Assembly: GCA_002099365.1 (NCBI GenBank)
Contig: MSED01000003.1
Location: 3,534,001-3,598,000 of the forward strand
Reading direction: 5' to 3'
Length of the DNA: 64,000 nucleotides
From: Phialophora verrucosa
Taxonomy: Eukaryota > Ascomycota > Eurotiomycetes > Chaetothyriales > Herpotrichiellaceae
Shown: in pieces, positions 32,555-43,561 of the stretch
Numbering within the stretch: the stretch's first letter is position 1
Layout: every line of letters begins with the position of its first letter
Program-made: the position numbers and the translations under genes
Notes under the pieces: model-generated
Seen by the model: the letters and a program-made list of their open reading frames with translations, nothing else
Database searches by the model: none
What the model was told of the DNA's origin: nothing

Positions 32555-34070
32555 CTAGATTCGATGCTTTTCGCTTTCTGCAGAATGGTTAGTCAATGGC
32601 CGAGCTAGGACGAGGGATCAGTCCGAACTTACCGAGTCTCGAGTACAGCATGTACAGCGCCATTTGGTTGCATTCTTGTGTTCCAGTAATTGTTACCAAT
32701 CTCTCGTTGCTATTGTCCTGCGGTTCATTGATTTTGATAACACTTCCACTGAGGTGTCGGATCTCATTGATCTTGGCACCGCCTTTGCCAATGATGGCAC
32801 CAACCATATCATTGGGTATGAAGATCTGCTGGGTAATGGGCTGACCAGGCATTGCGTGTGCCGGTTGAGCAGGCTGTCCATGGGCCGCACCAGGCTGAGG
32901 AGCCATCTGGCCATAACCGCCCGGTTGTGGTGGCCCGGCGCCATAGGTGGGAGTTCGCGGCGTTGCGGCGTAGGGTTGACCATATTGGGGATAAGGCTGC
33001 GGTTGGATGCCATGGGCCTGTGGGGCACCGTAAGGTTGTGGAGGCATTCGCTGAGGAGGATGGGTGTTGTGTCTCTTGTACATGTCTGGATGGCCGTACT
33101 GGCCACCCGCGGGCTGCGGTACATACGGCACAACTTGCATGCCCCCCGGAACCACACCAGCAGGACCCCCGCTTCTGGTGGCATAAGCAGACGCGGCAGG
33201 CCCGCCAAACCGTTCAGTCAATTGCTCCACCAGTGTCACTGCAATGTAATAAGTGGCAATATGCACTGCGTCGGCAACCCCCAGGACGACCAAAGATCGC
33301 TCTGTGGACAGAGGCAGGCATGAATCAGAAGCATTAAGACGAGCACCTGAAGCTTCCTGAATTTCTCGGATGCGAACGCCTGATTTGCCGATGATAGACC
33401 CAATAAGGATATGTGGAATCAGTAGGCGGAGTGGGTAGGTCTTGGACTGCGCTGTGGAAGCAGCTTCCAGAGGCTCGTTGTTGAGCGTCCGAATGATGAG
33501 CCCAAACGCCTTTGCAACTGCATCTTGAGCACCACTAACAGTCAAGATACGTTCAACAGCACCCCTCGAGTAGTCACTGACAGTGCATTTGGCCCCCGAG
33601 AGTCTTCGGATTTGAGTGACGTTCTCACCGCCTTTGCCGATGCAGGTGGCTGCTTCTGCACTCGAAATGACCGCACGGATATGGACCCAGTTTGTCTCGT
33701 CTTGTGGAGGTAAGGAAGGAGCCTGGGAAGTAGCTCGATCCTCCTGAGATGTTGAGGCAGGAGCCTGGGGCTCGGGCACAGGGACAGTTGGCGTTCCGTT
33801 GGTGCCAGTTGCAGCGCCGCCCTCGACAGCTTGGGTTTCGGGCGCTCCATTCGTGACAGCTGCTGGTAATGCATGTTCCTGGGCAGTTGTGGGGAGTTCA
33901 GCAGAGACAGAACCAGTTGTTGCCGCGCCATCGCCATCCTCGTCTTCTTTGACCAGCTTGTCCAAAGCCGGACGTTTTGCTTCTGGCAGATCAGTAGGGG
34001 CTGACGGAGATGAAGGGTCTTCCAAGGGTCGCTTCGATGAAGGCATGGTGGAGGTGGGTGAGGCAGACAT
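32555..34070 (-). CDS. Three-KH-domain RNA-binding protein (PCBP/hnRNP K-like; Rnc1/Pbp2 type)
   Basis: A poly(C)-binding-type regulator of mRNA stability or translation; fission yeast Rnc1 is the best-known relative. The main exon is 34070-32633. A 55-nt intron (32632-32578, GTAAGT...TGCAG) joins a 23-nt terminal exon (32577-32555) that changes the C-terminus to YMLYSRLESEKHRI, the expected family ending; reading through instead adds an unrelated tail. The product is 486 aa. KH1 (about 125-200) has CIGKGGENVTQIRRLSGAKC, KH2 (about 215-290) has IGSIIGKSGVRIREIQEASG and KH3 (about 400-475) has VGAIIGKGGAKINEIRHLSG. All three GxxG loops are intact. A Pro/Gln/Tyr-rich linker separates KH2 and KH3, and the N-terminus is acidic and Ser/Pro-rich. 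Confidence 0.92.
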
Positions 34071-35167
34071 GTCGTGTGGTCCGAGGGTTGAGCGGAGAAA
34101 TAGTGTTATTGTTCAACCTGATTTTATTATTGTACTCTGAGAGAGTTTTATGTACACCAATGAGCTGTCGAAGGAAAACTTGATGGTGTAAGGGAGATCT
34201 GGGTGGGAGTGCGGGTGCCAAACGTGAGGAAGGAGAAAGGTGTGTGCGCGTGTGAGAGGACAATGTCAACGACTCGTGCTGGGGTTGATGGTGTATTGCA
34301 ACGACGTGCTGTGCTGTGTGCGCTGGAATATCTCGACAGGGTGCAGAAAAGGGGTTGACCAGGCGAGACTGAGACCGAGGGTGTGAGGCGCTCAGCGAAG
34401 ACGGCGTGAAGGAGGATTGAGACTGTGCTCGTGATGGAGGTGTAGGTGTGGATGCAGGCAAAGGTAGGTAGGTAGGATTGAGTAAAGCAACGCTTTGAAT
34501 GTGCTCTTGATTCCGATGCCCTTCTCGTATCCAGCAGGAGAAGGATGAACCTGTACTTAACTCGAACGTCCAATCCGGCACGTCGTCCTTGGAATCGCAG
34601 CGCCGGGTTGTCAACGTTTGACAGCACCACGACTCCACGAGCAGAGTGACTTGAGTTTTGAGTTTGGACAGCCAGGTGAACGTTGCGACCGAGGATGAAT
34701 TCGAAGTATGATTCTGCCACACAAGGATCGCTGCACAGGGTTGACGCCGAGGCGAGCGTAGGCAGATGAGAAGATGGTTTATGGCTGAAGTTGAATTGAA
34801 ATTAGGCGAGTAGGCACCACCGACCGCCTCCTGAAAGATGCAAGAAGGAAGTCCGACTGGCAAAGCTTCGAGGCACGGAAATCTGGGGGCAACCGAAGAG
34901 CGAGAATTTGGAGACGTGGTTATGCGCTAGGCTAGATTTGTTCGTCACATGACATTGCCTGTCGCACAAACACCACACCGTTCACCATGGTGACAAGAAG
35001 TGAGGGGCCATTACCCTTGACGCCATGGCGTCTCAAGTTGTGGCTATTACGAGTAAATACATATTGCGTAAGGCTCGAAAGCCAAGGCGCGTTCTTTTCC
35101 AACGATATGCGAACGTCGAGTGTCATCAACCCCTGGCGTTTTGTTTACACATTCACCAGCCGATATT
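34071..35167. promoter_or_regulatory. KH-protein gene upstream region / Nup159 3' region
   Basis: No gene. About 800 bp upstream of the KH-protein start are pyrimidine-rich on the coding strand, consistent with a long 5' leader. Confidence 0.45.
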
Positions 35168-38100
35168 TCAGTATCCCGCAATCGGTTTCTTCTGCTTTTC
35201 CTCCAATACATCCTTCAACATGCTTGCCACTGCCTTGCGACGCTGTGCCTTTGCCTGCCATCGTTGAATGTCTTCTGCTGAGACCGCGGGCAGACCTCTA
35301 TTCTGGCTAGTGCGAAAACGTTGCGCTGAACGTCTGCTGCTTCCGAAGGTCGAGTCCGGGGTATGATAGACGCTGCCGGTACTGCCTGACGTCCCTCCAT
35401 TCACCGATCGTTTGTTGCGTAGTGGCGTCACCGGCACTTCTGCGTCGTCGCCGTTACTCGTCGAAGGCGTGCCTGCATGAACGTGCAGCTTCTTGAGTTG
35501 AGCCTCCAGAACGTCAATATCTGCACTCTTCTGCTCGGCCATAGACATCATCTTGCCGACTGTCTTGGTCACGGCCTCAACGGTCGGCTTCTTCTGGGAT
35601 GCTGTTCGCCCCAAAGCACCCGGTTGCGTGTTTGCTGATGATGACTGCGCCAGTTTCGCACGAAGGACCGTAATTGCGTCCTCGAGCTGAACCATCTTTG
35701 TCTGCACCGAAGTGAAGGATTTACGAAGGTCATGCTGGACAGAGACTTGCTCGGCTGACAAGGGTGCACTTGCTGCAATATCTGAGCTTGAAAGACTGTG
35801 GAGTGTCTTTCGAATGGACATTAGTTTGTTTCTCAGGTCAAACACCTCTTTCTTTAGGGCAGCTTGAGCTTCTCCAGATTGCTTGAGATAGTCTTCGACA
35901 TTGCACTCTGTGAGCATGCTGGACAATACGGCCTGTCCTTCGTGAAGTCTGGTGATATCTGTCAAGAAACGTTCATCGTTCAGTGCGTCCATCGGTGTTT
36001 CGGACTTGAGCACACCTGGCCATGACAAATTGGTCGCATCCGGGTGCTGATACTTCATGTATGCTGTCAACGACCGGCAATTGATCCCCAGGGTGTAAAC
36101 CATCGAGTTGATGTCTGTGTAAAGCCGCTCGATCTGCGCCGGTATGCCACTTTTACTTGTTTCTTCAGGATCTCTGGGCTGAATAGGAACAAAGTCGTCC
36201 AGGGTCTGCGAAGGTATGATCGGTTGGTCCAGTTCTTGCCGCATTCTCTCGTCCTCGTCATCTTCTAATGCGGCAAGTTGTTCGGCTTCCGCTCGAGTCT
36301 TTTCATGCGCGAGCGCTTCACGACGTGCCTTCTCTTTCGCAGCTTCCTCTTCCCTTATCCTCGCCGCCTGTGCAGCCAACCCAGACTGCTGATACTGGGC
36401 CTTTCGCTGGTCTATGACGGATCGAGGATGGGCTGGCGCACTGACCGACCTTGAAGGGTCTGGCCGAAGGCTATCCGCAGAGAAGGCTGGTCGGACGGGG
36501 CTCGGAGATCGGGGACTTTCGTGCGGCTTTGGCGGTGCAAAAATTGGTGCGGCGCCCACCTCGCCAAACAAGGGTCGGGCAGGTTTTGGTGCAGTAGATG
36601 TCGAGGTCACCTTCGTGAACAATCCACCTGTCGGACTTGTATCTGGACTTCTATCGCCACTCTTGAACGAGCTCTCTGGAGAAGTCTGTAACTGTTCGCC
36701 TTCTTGCAACTTGTCATATTCTACCTGGCTATCCTCGTCCTCGCCTTGCTCTTCTTCGAAATCGGAGCTGAAGTCGTCTTCGTCCTCTTCGGGAAGCTCT
36801 CGATTGGCTTCATCGTCTTGCCCCGCTCTTGGGACGGGGAGGAAGTCTGGAGGAAGGGGTGCGTCATCAGAGGTTGCTTTTGACACATTAGAGGACGCAG
36901 AGGTCTCGCCTGAAGCATATCGTGGCTTGCTAACTGGGTCTGGCGGCAGAGGTGCTTCGGGAATCTTCTCCATATTGACCGACTCGTCATCACTGGGAGG
37001 CTCCTTCTTTATCTCCGGTGCGGGACGGATAGGCTCGAAAGTTGGTACTGGTTCGCTCTTCTGGACTACTGCAGGTGACTCTTGAGCAGTTGTCTTTGTC
37101 CCGAAGATGGCCAAGTGCGAGGGATTTGGTGTTTCTTTAGGAGTGGTGGAAGAGAGGGCATCGGAAGGCCATCCAGAACCATTTATTCTGTGGTTTGGCG
37201 TCGTTGAATCCTGCTGAGGTTGACCAAAGAGGTTGGAGACGGGTGGTGCTGGAGTGGCTTTTGACTGTGCGAGTGTCGAAGGTGGAGTAATCAGCGTTTG
37301 CGGAGTTTTGGTATCTGCTTGAGGCGAGAACCCCTGGAGAGAGGTATCTGGAGCATTGGCAGAGTCGGCCTCGCTGGGCGCGCTCTCCTCGTCCATCTCA
37401 GCCTCTTTATCTCGAGCTGGCGATACCGCACTCTTGCTTTCGCCAAGCATATCGCCGAACGCGTTTCCGAAGCTAAAGCCAGATTCTTTCGGCGGAGGTA
37501 AGTCGTCTTCTGCACTTCTTTCGCCCTTGAACGACGATTGCAGTTTGAAGACGTTAGCAGCTCCAAAGGTGCCCGGGGCGTCAGAAGGCTTCTTGCTGGC
37601 AAAGGGAGCCACTTGAGCGCCGGGGGATCCAAAAGAGGTGAAAGGACCCCCCGATGCGCTGGTCGCAAAAGGAGATTGCTGAGCTTTATCGCCGCCAAAC
37701 AAGTTGCCTGATTTCTGTGAAAGGGCGCTTGCACCACTTGCAGTCGCAAAAGGACTCTTATTCTCCTGCCCTGTTGCCCCGCCAGCGAAGGAAGCGAACC
37801 CTCCTCCTTTTGAGAACGAACTAAAGCCGGAGCCGCTCGCGCCAGCTCCTGCACCACCAAAGGGACTAGCGGCAGATGTTTGGCCGAAGGTAGGGGTCGC
37901 CCCGATTGTTGAGGGCTGGCCAAAGCCTGGACCGAGTGGGGAGGGTTGTCCAAAAGCTGTAGTCCTATTACCCATAGCACTTGCAGCCCCAAAGGCGGCA
38001 GTTTGGCTGCCCATCGGGGTGGCGGAACCAAAGGCGGGCTGTCCAAAGGCGGGCGAGGCTGTGGTATTGTTGGCTGAGCCGAAACCCGTACTGGCCCAGG

Positions 38101-39682
38101 ATGGTTTGTCAGAAGTGATGGGTGACGATGCCCCGAATGGCTTTGTAGATGATGCACCGAGAGGAGACTGAGCCGCTGAGGTGCCGAAGGTCGAGCCTGC
38201 GGTCTTCGCAAAAGCATTGGTTGTAGAAGGTACACCAAATGCAGATGCAGTAGTGGTCGATGGCAGAGATGGGGAGGTCGCAGCCGGTACCGTGGCTTCT
38301 TTTGCTGCTTGGATAGAGGCAAAGCCGGAAAAAGCAGTCTTCTGTCTGACCGACTCGCTGTAGATGACCCACCAAGCCACAAGGATGCCCTCGTTGTTCA
38401 AAACGAGCAAACATGGAACCGGCCCCTCGGTCTCTTCGATTTCGGGATCTGATGGAATAGGATTGGCGACTTTGTCAGAGCTCGACAGATCCACAACCAT
38501 GCCAACGGGAGAAGTATCTTGCATCCCAGAAAGAGGAAGCTGGGCACGCCTGGAGTCGTCCTCAACCATGGTCAGGGTGAAGGTTCCAATGACTGGCTCA
38601 TCTTGCGAAAGGGCCTTGTCCGATTTTGAAAGGAGCGCAACGTCCGTGGCGGTTGTTGCCGTTAACAAGAGCAGATCCTGAAGATGTGGAGGAAAGTTTC
38701 TCAGCCTCGAAATGAAATGGAAAGATGGCAGTCGCTCGACACCATACGGTTGTAGAACCTCGGGAAATTTGTGAAAGGTGTAATTGGTAGTCTTGGGCTC
38801 TCTCTGTACGATGTAATAGTCCGAGGGTTGGATGCCCTGGCTCGGGTCGGTGGGTGTGTAGACGATGAAGAATGTGTCGTTTTCAAGCCACGAAATGCCC
38901 GAGACATGCGAGTCTGCGGGTATGCTTGTTGACTTGGGGATGTTTGCGACCACGGTACCATCTGGCTTCAGCTGAACTGCCGATCCATCGGCCAGACCTG
39001 CCACCAATTGCTTGCCTCTATTGCTCCACGACAGACAGCTCGCTCCGCTCTTCAGCACGTTTCCATCGTTACCTGCCTTGATGCATCCCGCTTTCAAATC
39101 GAGGAGCATCAAGTCGCCATTGGTTGTGATGACCGCAAAGAGCTCGGCCGACTCCGGAACGGGATTAGGTACCAGTGCACGTAGAGTCTGGCCATCGACA
39201 GGGATTTCCAGGGCTGGGCCAAGGTTGCCTCGCTGTAAGCTCTCGACCTGGAAAGCGACGATTCCTCCCGTCGACGGCGAAAGCACGAGAACACTTTCAT
39301 CCGAGGAGAAGGTGACCTGGGTGCTGCCCGGGTAAGGAAGCTTTATCTCTGGGGTATACGAACGTGTCTGACTCTTTTCAGGTGGCGGGGACTGGAAGGC
39401 CTCCCGGACTTTCTTCGTTGAGGTGATGTAGACGGCATCAGGCCCTGCGGCAGCTAGCAACCCTTTTGCCGATGCGACACTCAGCAGTGAAGACGATGAG
39501 GCGGGCAAGTTATCGGCGGTCCAAGGCACAGGGAGGAGTTGGACCTTGGATTCACCATTGATGGCCGCGAAGCCCAGTTCGTTTGTTTGGATTTCACTCA
39601 GTTCTGGTCCATCTCTGACACTGGGCCCGGCGGCATCCAACCCTGACCCGCTCAACACAGCGTTGGAGAAACTGAATGCCAT
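35168..39682 (-). CDS. NUP159: FG-nucleoporin Nup159/Nup214 (cytoplasmic-face mRNA export platform)
   Basis: A component of the cytoplasmic Nup82 complex. Its N-terminal beta-propeller recruits the helicase Dbp5 to remodel exported mRNPs. The intronless ORF is about 1504 aa from MAFSFSNAVLSG (ATG at about 39682; the open frame extends further upstream with no better start). Order: a beta-propeller-like region (about 1-420); an FG-repeat region (about 470-800) with many AFG, PFG, TFG and GFG motifs such as SPAFGQPAFGSATPMG; an acidic, Pro/Ser-rich middle with the cluster EEDEDDFSSDFEEEQGEDED; and a C-terminal coiled-coil region (about 1150-1500) with heptad-like Leu (QVSVQHDLRKSFTSVQTKM), ending KKPIAGY. 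The domain order and length match Pezizomycotina Nup159. Long + strand ORFs inside are shadows. Confidence 0.88.
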   Translation of the reverse strand: MAFSFSNAVLSGSGLDAAGPSVRDGPELSEIQTNELGFAAINGESKVQLLPVPWTADNLPASSSSLLSVASAKGLLAAAGPDAVYITSTKKVREAFQSPPPEKSQTRSYTPEIKLPYPGSTQVTFSSDESVLVLSPSTGGIVAFQVESLQRGNLGPALEIPVDGQTLRALVPNPVPESAELFAVITTNGDLMLLDLKAGCIKAGNDGNVLKSGASCLSWSNRGKQLVAGLADGSAVQLKPDGTVVANIPKSTSIPADSHVSGISWLENDTFFIVYTPTDPSQGIQPSDYYIVQREPKTTNYTFHKFPEVLQPYGVERLPSFHFISRLRNFPPHLQDLLLLTATTATDVALLSKSDKALSQDEPVIGTFTLTMVEDDSRRAQLPLSGMQDTSPVGMVVDLSSSDKVANPIPSDPEIEETEGPVPCLLVLNNEGILVAWWVIYSESVRQKTAFSGFASIQAAKEATVPAATSPSLPSTTTASAFGVPSTTNAFAKTAGSTFGTSAAQSPLGASSTKPFGASSPITSDKPSWASTGFGSANNTTASPAFGQPAFGSATPMGSQTAAFGAASAMGNRTTAFGQPSPLGPGFGQPSTIGATPTFGQTSAASPFGGAGAGASGSGFSSFSKGGGFASFAGGATGQENKSPFATASGASALSQKSGNLFGGDKAQQSPFATSASGGPFTSFGSPGAQVAPFASKKPSDAPGTFGAANVFKLQSSFKGERSAEDDLPPPKESGFSFGNAFGDMLGESKSAVSPARDKEAEMDEESAPSEADSANAPDTSLQGFSPQADTKTPQTLITPPSTLAQSKATPAPPVSNLFGQPQQDSTTPNHRINGSGWPSDALSSTTPKETPNPSHLAIFGTKTTAQESPAVVQKSEPVPTFEPIRPAPEIKKEPPSDDESVNMEKIPEAPLPPDPVSKPRYASGETSASSNVSKATSDDAPLPPDFLPVPRAGQDDEANRELPEEDEDDFSSDFEEEQGEDEDSQVEYDKLQEGEQLQTSPESSFKSGDRSPDTSPTGGLFTKVTSTSTAPKPARPLFGEVGAAPIFAPPKPHESPRSPSPVRPAFSADSLRPDPSRSVSAPAHPRSVIDQRKAQYQQSGLAAQAARIREEEAAKEKARREALAHEKTRAEAEQLAALEDDEDERMRQELDQPIIPSQTLDDFVPIQPRDPEETSKSGIPAQIERLYTDINSMVYTLGINCRSLTAYMKYQHPDATNLSWPGVLKSETPMDALNDERFLTDITRLHEGQAVLSSMLTECNVEDYLKQSGEAQAALKKEVFDLRNKLMSIRKTLHSLSSSDIAASAPLSAEQVSVQHDLRKSFTSVQTKMVQLEDAITVLRAKLAQSSSANTQPGALGRTASQKKPTVEAVTKTVGKMMSMAEQKSADIDVLEAQLKKLHVHAGTPSTSNGDDAEVPVTPLRNKRSVNGGTSGSTGSVYHTPDSTFGSSRRSAQRFRTSQNRGLPAVSAEDIQRWQAKAQRRKAVASMLKDVLEEKQKKPIAGY

Positions 39683-41599
39683 CCTTAGCCGCGGCAGCTC
39701 CGCCGACAACGACCGTCTTGCGTCAGTAGGTGAGATTGGGGAGGAGACATGCGGGTGCGGCGGGCTTCGTCTGAGGGCGGGTGTTGAGAGGGAGAAGGAG
39801 TGTCGGGGGAGTGCCGTCGGCCTCCAGAGAGATGAGGATCTCTTGTGTTCAGCAATTTTGAGGGACAACCATGGAGGCAGGAGGAGATCAAAGAAGCCTG
39901 TAACTTTTGGTTACATAGATCGGCCGTGGGTAGCGGCAGTCAACAATTACACACAAAATCACAAAACGATGCGCGACTTGCGCATTGCGCGTGTCCTTCG
40001 ACTGCCTTACCGTATTCCAGCAGCCTACTACGGCGGAGCGGATATTGCAAGCCACCCACCCACCCCAGCACGCGCAGGCACAGACAGGCGCGACAGCGAC
40101 AGCGGAGACCTACGCCTTGCATTGTGTTTTTCCACCGGATCAGCGTAAGAGTTTCCACCAAATTACTGTATGAACCCAAGTCTTGGAGCTCTTAACTGTT
40201 CCAGGGAGCACATGTCAATTACTCCTCGGACCGCCCCATTATTGCAAATGCCAGCACTCATGCGCTGGAGATAGGCGAAGGGCTCCTCTTACCTTCCCAC
40301 AGGCGCAGGGAGGCTGCGCTCAAGGAAACAACATTTTGCGCATTGCCCATTGATGCGACGGTCTTCCTGGAGAATGTCCACCTACTGTACTTCCAAACAT
40401 GGCAAATCAAACCCCACTGACTCAATACCCCACTGACGAACTATTCTTCTAACTGGGCAGATTAGATCGACGCTCGCCTCCGGGAATTTCCTGCAGCAAT
40501 CCCCCCGGTCTCGCCAGCTGTCAACTGTAAAGCCAATTGACTTTACGCCCAGCCATCCTACCATATCCTCGGGATATCGACCCTTTCGCAATAGTACAGC
40601 GCTCGTAGCTCTAGCTTTCGGTTAAGGGTACCCCTGTGTCAGGCCGAGTCAGGAAGTCCTGATTCAGAGCCCTAGGTCGAGGCTGAACAGGCCACTCATG
40701 CCTTCATCTTAGGCAGTCCCGCCTCATAATCGAAGACATGCCACCAGATCGACTCTGACAATGGATACGAACTGCTCACCACCACTGCCTCGATGTCCCG
40801 GGCAACGATATCGCGCACATGAATCATTCTCGAGACGAACGCAACTTTCTTATCCAGACGCCATAACTCCCTATCCGGAGTCCGGTCTTTCCCCCTCCGA
40901 TGACTCTCGGTTCCGCTTGAAGTCATTCTACCTTATTGCCAACGTTGTAGGGGCTTGGCCTTGTCTTGAAAGAAGGATACAAACGGGACTCGGAGTTGAA
41001 GTCCCTAACCACTTCGAGATTTGGACCTCGGAATTCCGCCGTCGCCCCCCGCAAAACCTGGGGATTCGAGACACCAACGCTCCCCCACACTCGTATTCCA
41101 AGCCCGAGGATAAAGCCTGGGGCACAATCCGGAAGTCTATCACCTGCCACGAGGATGTTTCTGACTTTCAGTCTCCTGCAGTTCCTTGTTTGCACTAACC
41201 AAACTGCTCTGAGCTACCTGTCGTCGCCAGGCCTAGCCCCTGGCGCTTTTTCTCGCCAATATGCCTTGGTATAGAGCAAACCATTACATGATGTCCTATC
41301 AGAACTCCCCACGGCTTGCTGTACTGGAGCCTAGTGGCTCTTGTATCGTGACTAACGCCCAACGGAACCGTCCCTCGTGTTCAGAGATCCACTCGCAAGG
41401 AATTCAATATGGCCTAGATGTGTGTGAAAATTGGTCGGAGCTTACCATCCTCCCAGGAGACATCGTATAAGAACGCCGTTCACAGGACGCGAATCGTTCC
41501 CAACTTCTTTTCCGCCAACATCTGCGATACTTGGCCCCTGCGTCGGACTCCTAGACATTTTCGGATTGAACACAGAGCTTCTCGAGATAGTTTCCCACG
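39683..41599. other. 1.9 kb divergent intergenic region (Nup159 / sugar transporter)
   Basis: Only unsupported short ORFs occur on either strand. No RNA gene was recognised by eye. Confidence 0.4.
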
Positions 41600-43561
41600 A
41601 TGGGGAAACTGATACCCAATGGCTTCAACCTGGCGGTTGTGGTCTTCGTGGCCCTCGGATCAACAGCCTGCTCCTATGGAATGGCCATTATCGGGTAAGA
41701 TAACACTTCGCGTGTTCAGGCTTAGTTTGCTAATATGATCCAGCTCGACCATTGGTCAGCCTAGTTTCTACAAATCACTTGACCTTGCTCCTCAGGGAGA
41801 ACCTGGATACGGACGTACTGCTGAGTACATTGGTGCTTTCAACGGTACGTTGTTCGACCTGATGCGTCTCACCGGTGAATTGCTTCTGACCCTTCTTCAA
41901 CCAGGTGTGAACTCGGCTGGATCTGCCATTGGCGCCGCAGCTTGTGCCTACTGTGCAGATAAGTGGTCGCGTAAGCACACCATTCAGGTCGCTGCAATGA
42001 TCTTGGTGGCTGGGGCTGCCATTTGCACTGGATCGGTCAACAACGCAATGTTCCTCGTGGGACGTGTTATCAACGGCTTGGGAGTGAGATGAGCCGAACA
42101 CCCTTCATGATGTCCGTGTTTGCTGACAATCAAACAGATCGGCGCTCTTGTTACAGCCATTCCAATGTACCAAGCTGAGGTATCAACCCCTGAAAGCCGG
42201 GGTTTCATGGTGTCGATGCACGGAGTGATGTTCGCCATGGGATACACGCTTTCGGCGTTCATCGGGTTCGGCGTCTCCTTCATCTCCAGCAGCGGGTCTC
42301 CCTCTTCATTCCCTTGGCGCTTTCCTATCGCGTTCCAAATGGTTCCAGCCCTGCTTTTGCTGATCGGGTCACCTTGGCTGCCTTACTCGCCACGTTGGCT
42401 CATGATGCACGACCGCTTCGACGAAGCCCACGAAGTGATCAAGCGTCTCCACCGGACAAAGAACGACCCGCACGACTCGCTCGCCCGCAAGGAGTTCTAC
42501 CAGATGAAGAAACAGGTCGAATTGGACCGACAAATCAGTGCTACGACTTCAAGGTGGGAGATCTTCAAAACCCCCGCGAATCGCAGACGTGCGCTGGTGG
42601 GCTTCTTCCTGATGTGGAACAACCAATTCACCGGTGTCCTCATTATCGCGAACTACGGTGTCATCCTGTACATCCAGCTGGGCATGACCGGCTTCTGGCC
42701 GTTGTTGTTGAGCGCCTTGTGGGTGTTGACCACATTCCCTGGTAACATCTTTTGCGCGTTCTTCGTCGAAAGGTTCGGTCGCAGGAGGTTCTTGCTCATC
42801 GGCTTGACTGGCATCCTTGTCAGTCTGATCTGCGAAATTGCCATTCAAGCGAGATACCTGGGGACTGACAACCGGGTGGCTCTAAACTTCGGTGTCTTCT
42901 TCATATTCCTGGTGAGTATCTCCTTTGCTCCAGACCTCCTGGAGACACGCTGTTCCTTTTTTCGCTCTCGTTGACGTTGCTGTGCAGTTCATCACGCCTT
43001 TCTGGAGCACATTCATAGATGCCTCACAGTTCCTCTACGTGTAAGTCACTGCTCCTTTCCACCTGGGTGGCCTCAATCATTAACTCTGTCCAGCTCCGAG
43101 ATCTTCCCAACACACATCCGTAGCCAGGGCATGGGCGTGTCCATGTGCGGCCTTTACCTCGCCGACATCATCCTCCTGGTCGCCGGCCCAATCGCGCTCA
43201 ACAATATCGGTTGGAAATTCTTCTTGGTTCTCATCATCCCTACCGCCCTCCACATTGTATTCGTGTGGTTTATGTGTCCTGAAACTAAAGGACGGAGCTT
43301 GGTATGTTCCTTCCACCACATCCCTCTCCAAAGACGTGACAGGTCACTGATCTCCGAGATTAGGAGGATATCAACGCGCAATTCGGCGAACGGGTCGCCA
43401 TCCACTACTACGGCGCCACCGACGCGGAGAAGGAGGAGATGGAGAAAGCCGCCCAACAGGATGAAGAGGAAGAAATGCGAAAGACTAGGAACAGCGTCAG
43501 TGAGGAGAAGACTGCTGAGGCCGTGGAGCAGCAAGAAATCTTGACCGCGAGAAAGGCTTGA
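41600..43561 (+). CDS. MFS sugar transporter (lactose-permease-like sugar porter)
   Basis: A plasma-membrane 12-TM sugar:H+ symporter family member. Seven exons all join in frame: 41600-41694, 41744-41844, 41905-42083, 42138-42911, 42988-43040, 43094-43301 and 43364-43561, giving 535 aa. Visible: MGKLIPNGFNLAVVVFVALG (TM1), GSTIGQPSFYKSL, DKWSRKHTIQVAA (a weakened motif between TM2 and TM3), VGRVINGLGIGALVTAIPMY (sugar-porter signature), WLPYSPRWLMMHDRFDEAHE (variant of PESPRxL), NNQFTGVLIIANYGVILY, ERFGRRRFLLIG, EIFPTHIRSQGMGVS and CPETKGRSLEDIN (PETKGRSLEE). The C-terminal tail is acidic and Lys-rich. The substrate is unknown. It is the last gene before the AT-rich island. Confidence 0.93.

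Noticed and set aside
36414..37085. 223-codon Ser/Gly-rich + strand ORF inside Nup159
   Set aside because: Antisense shadow of the acidic/Ser-rich Nup159 linker.
37291..38382. 363-codon - strand ORF in another frame of Nup159
   Set aside because: Out-of-frame shadow of the FG-repeat region; Leu/Pro/Arg low complexity.
39900..41600. Several 60-145 codon ORFs in the Nup159/sugar transporter spacer
   Set aside because: No start context, family resemblance or splice pattern; codon content is unremarkable.
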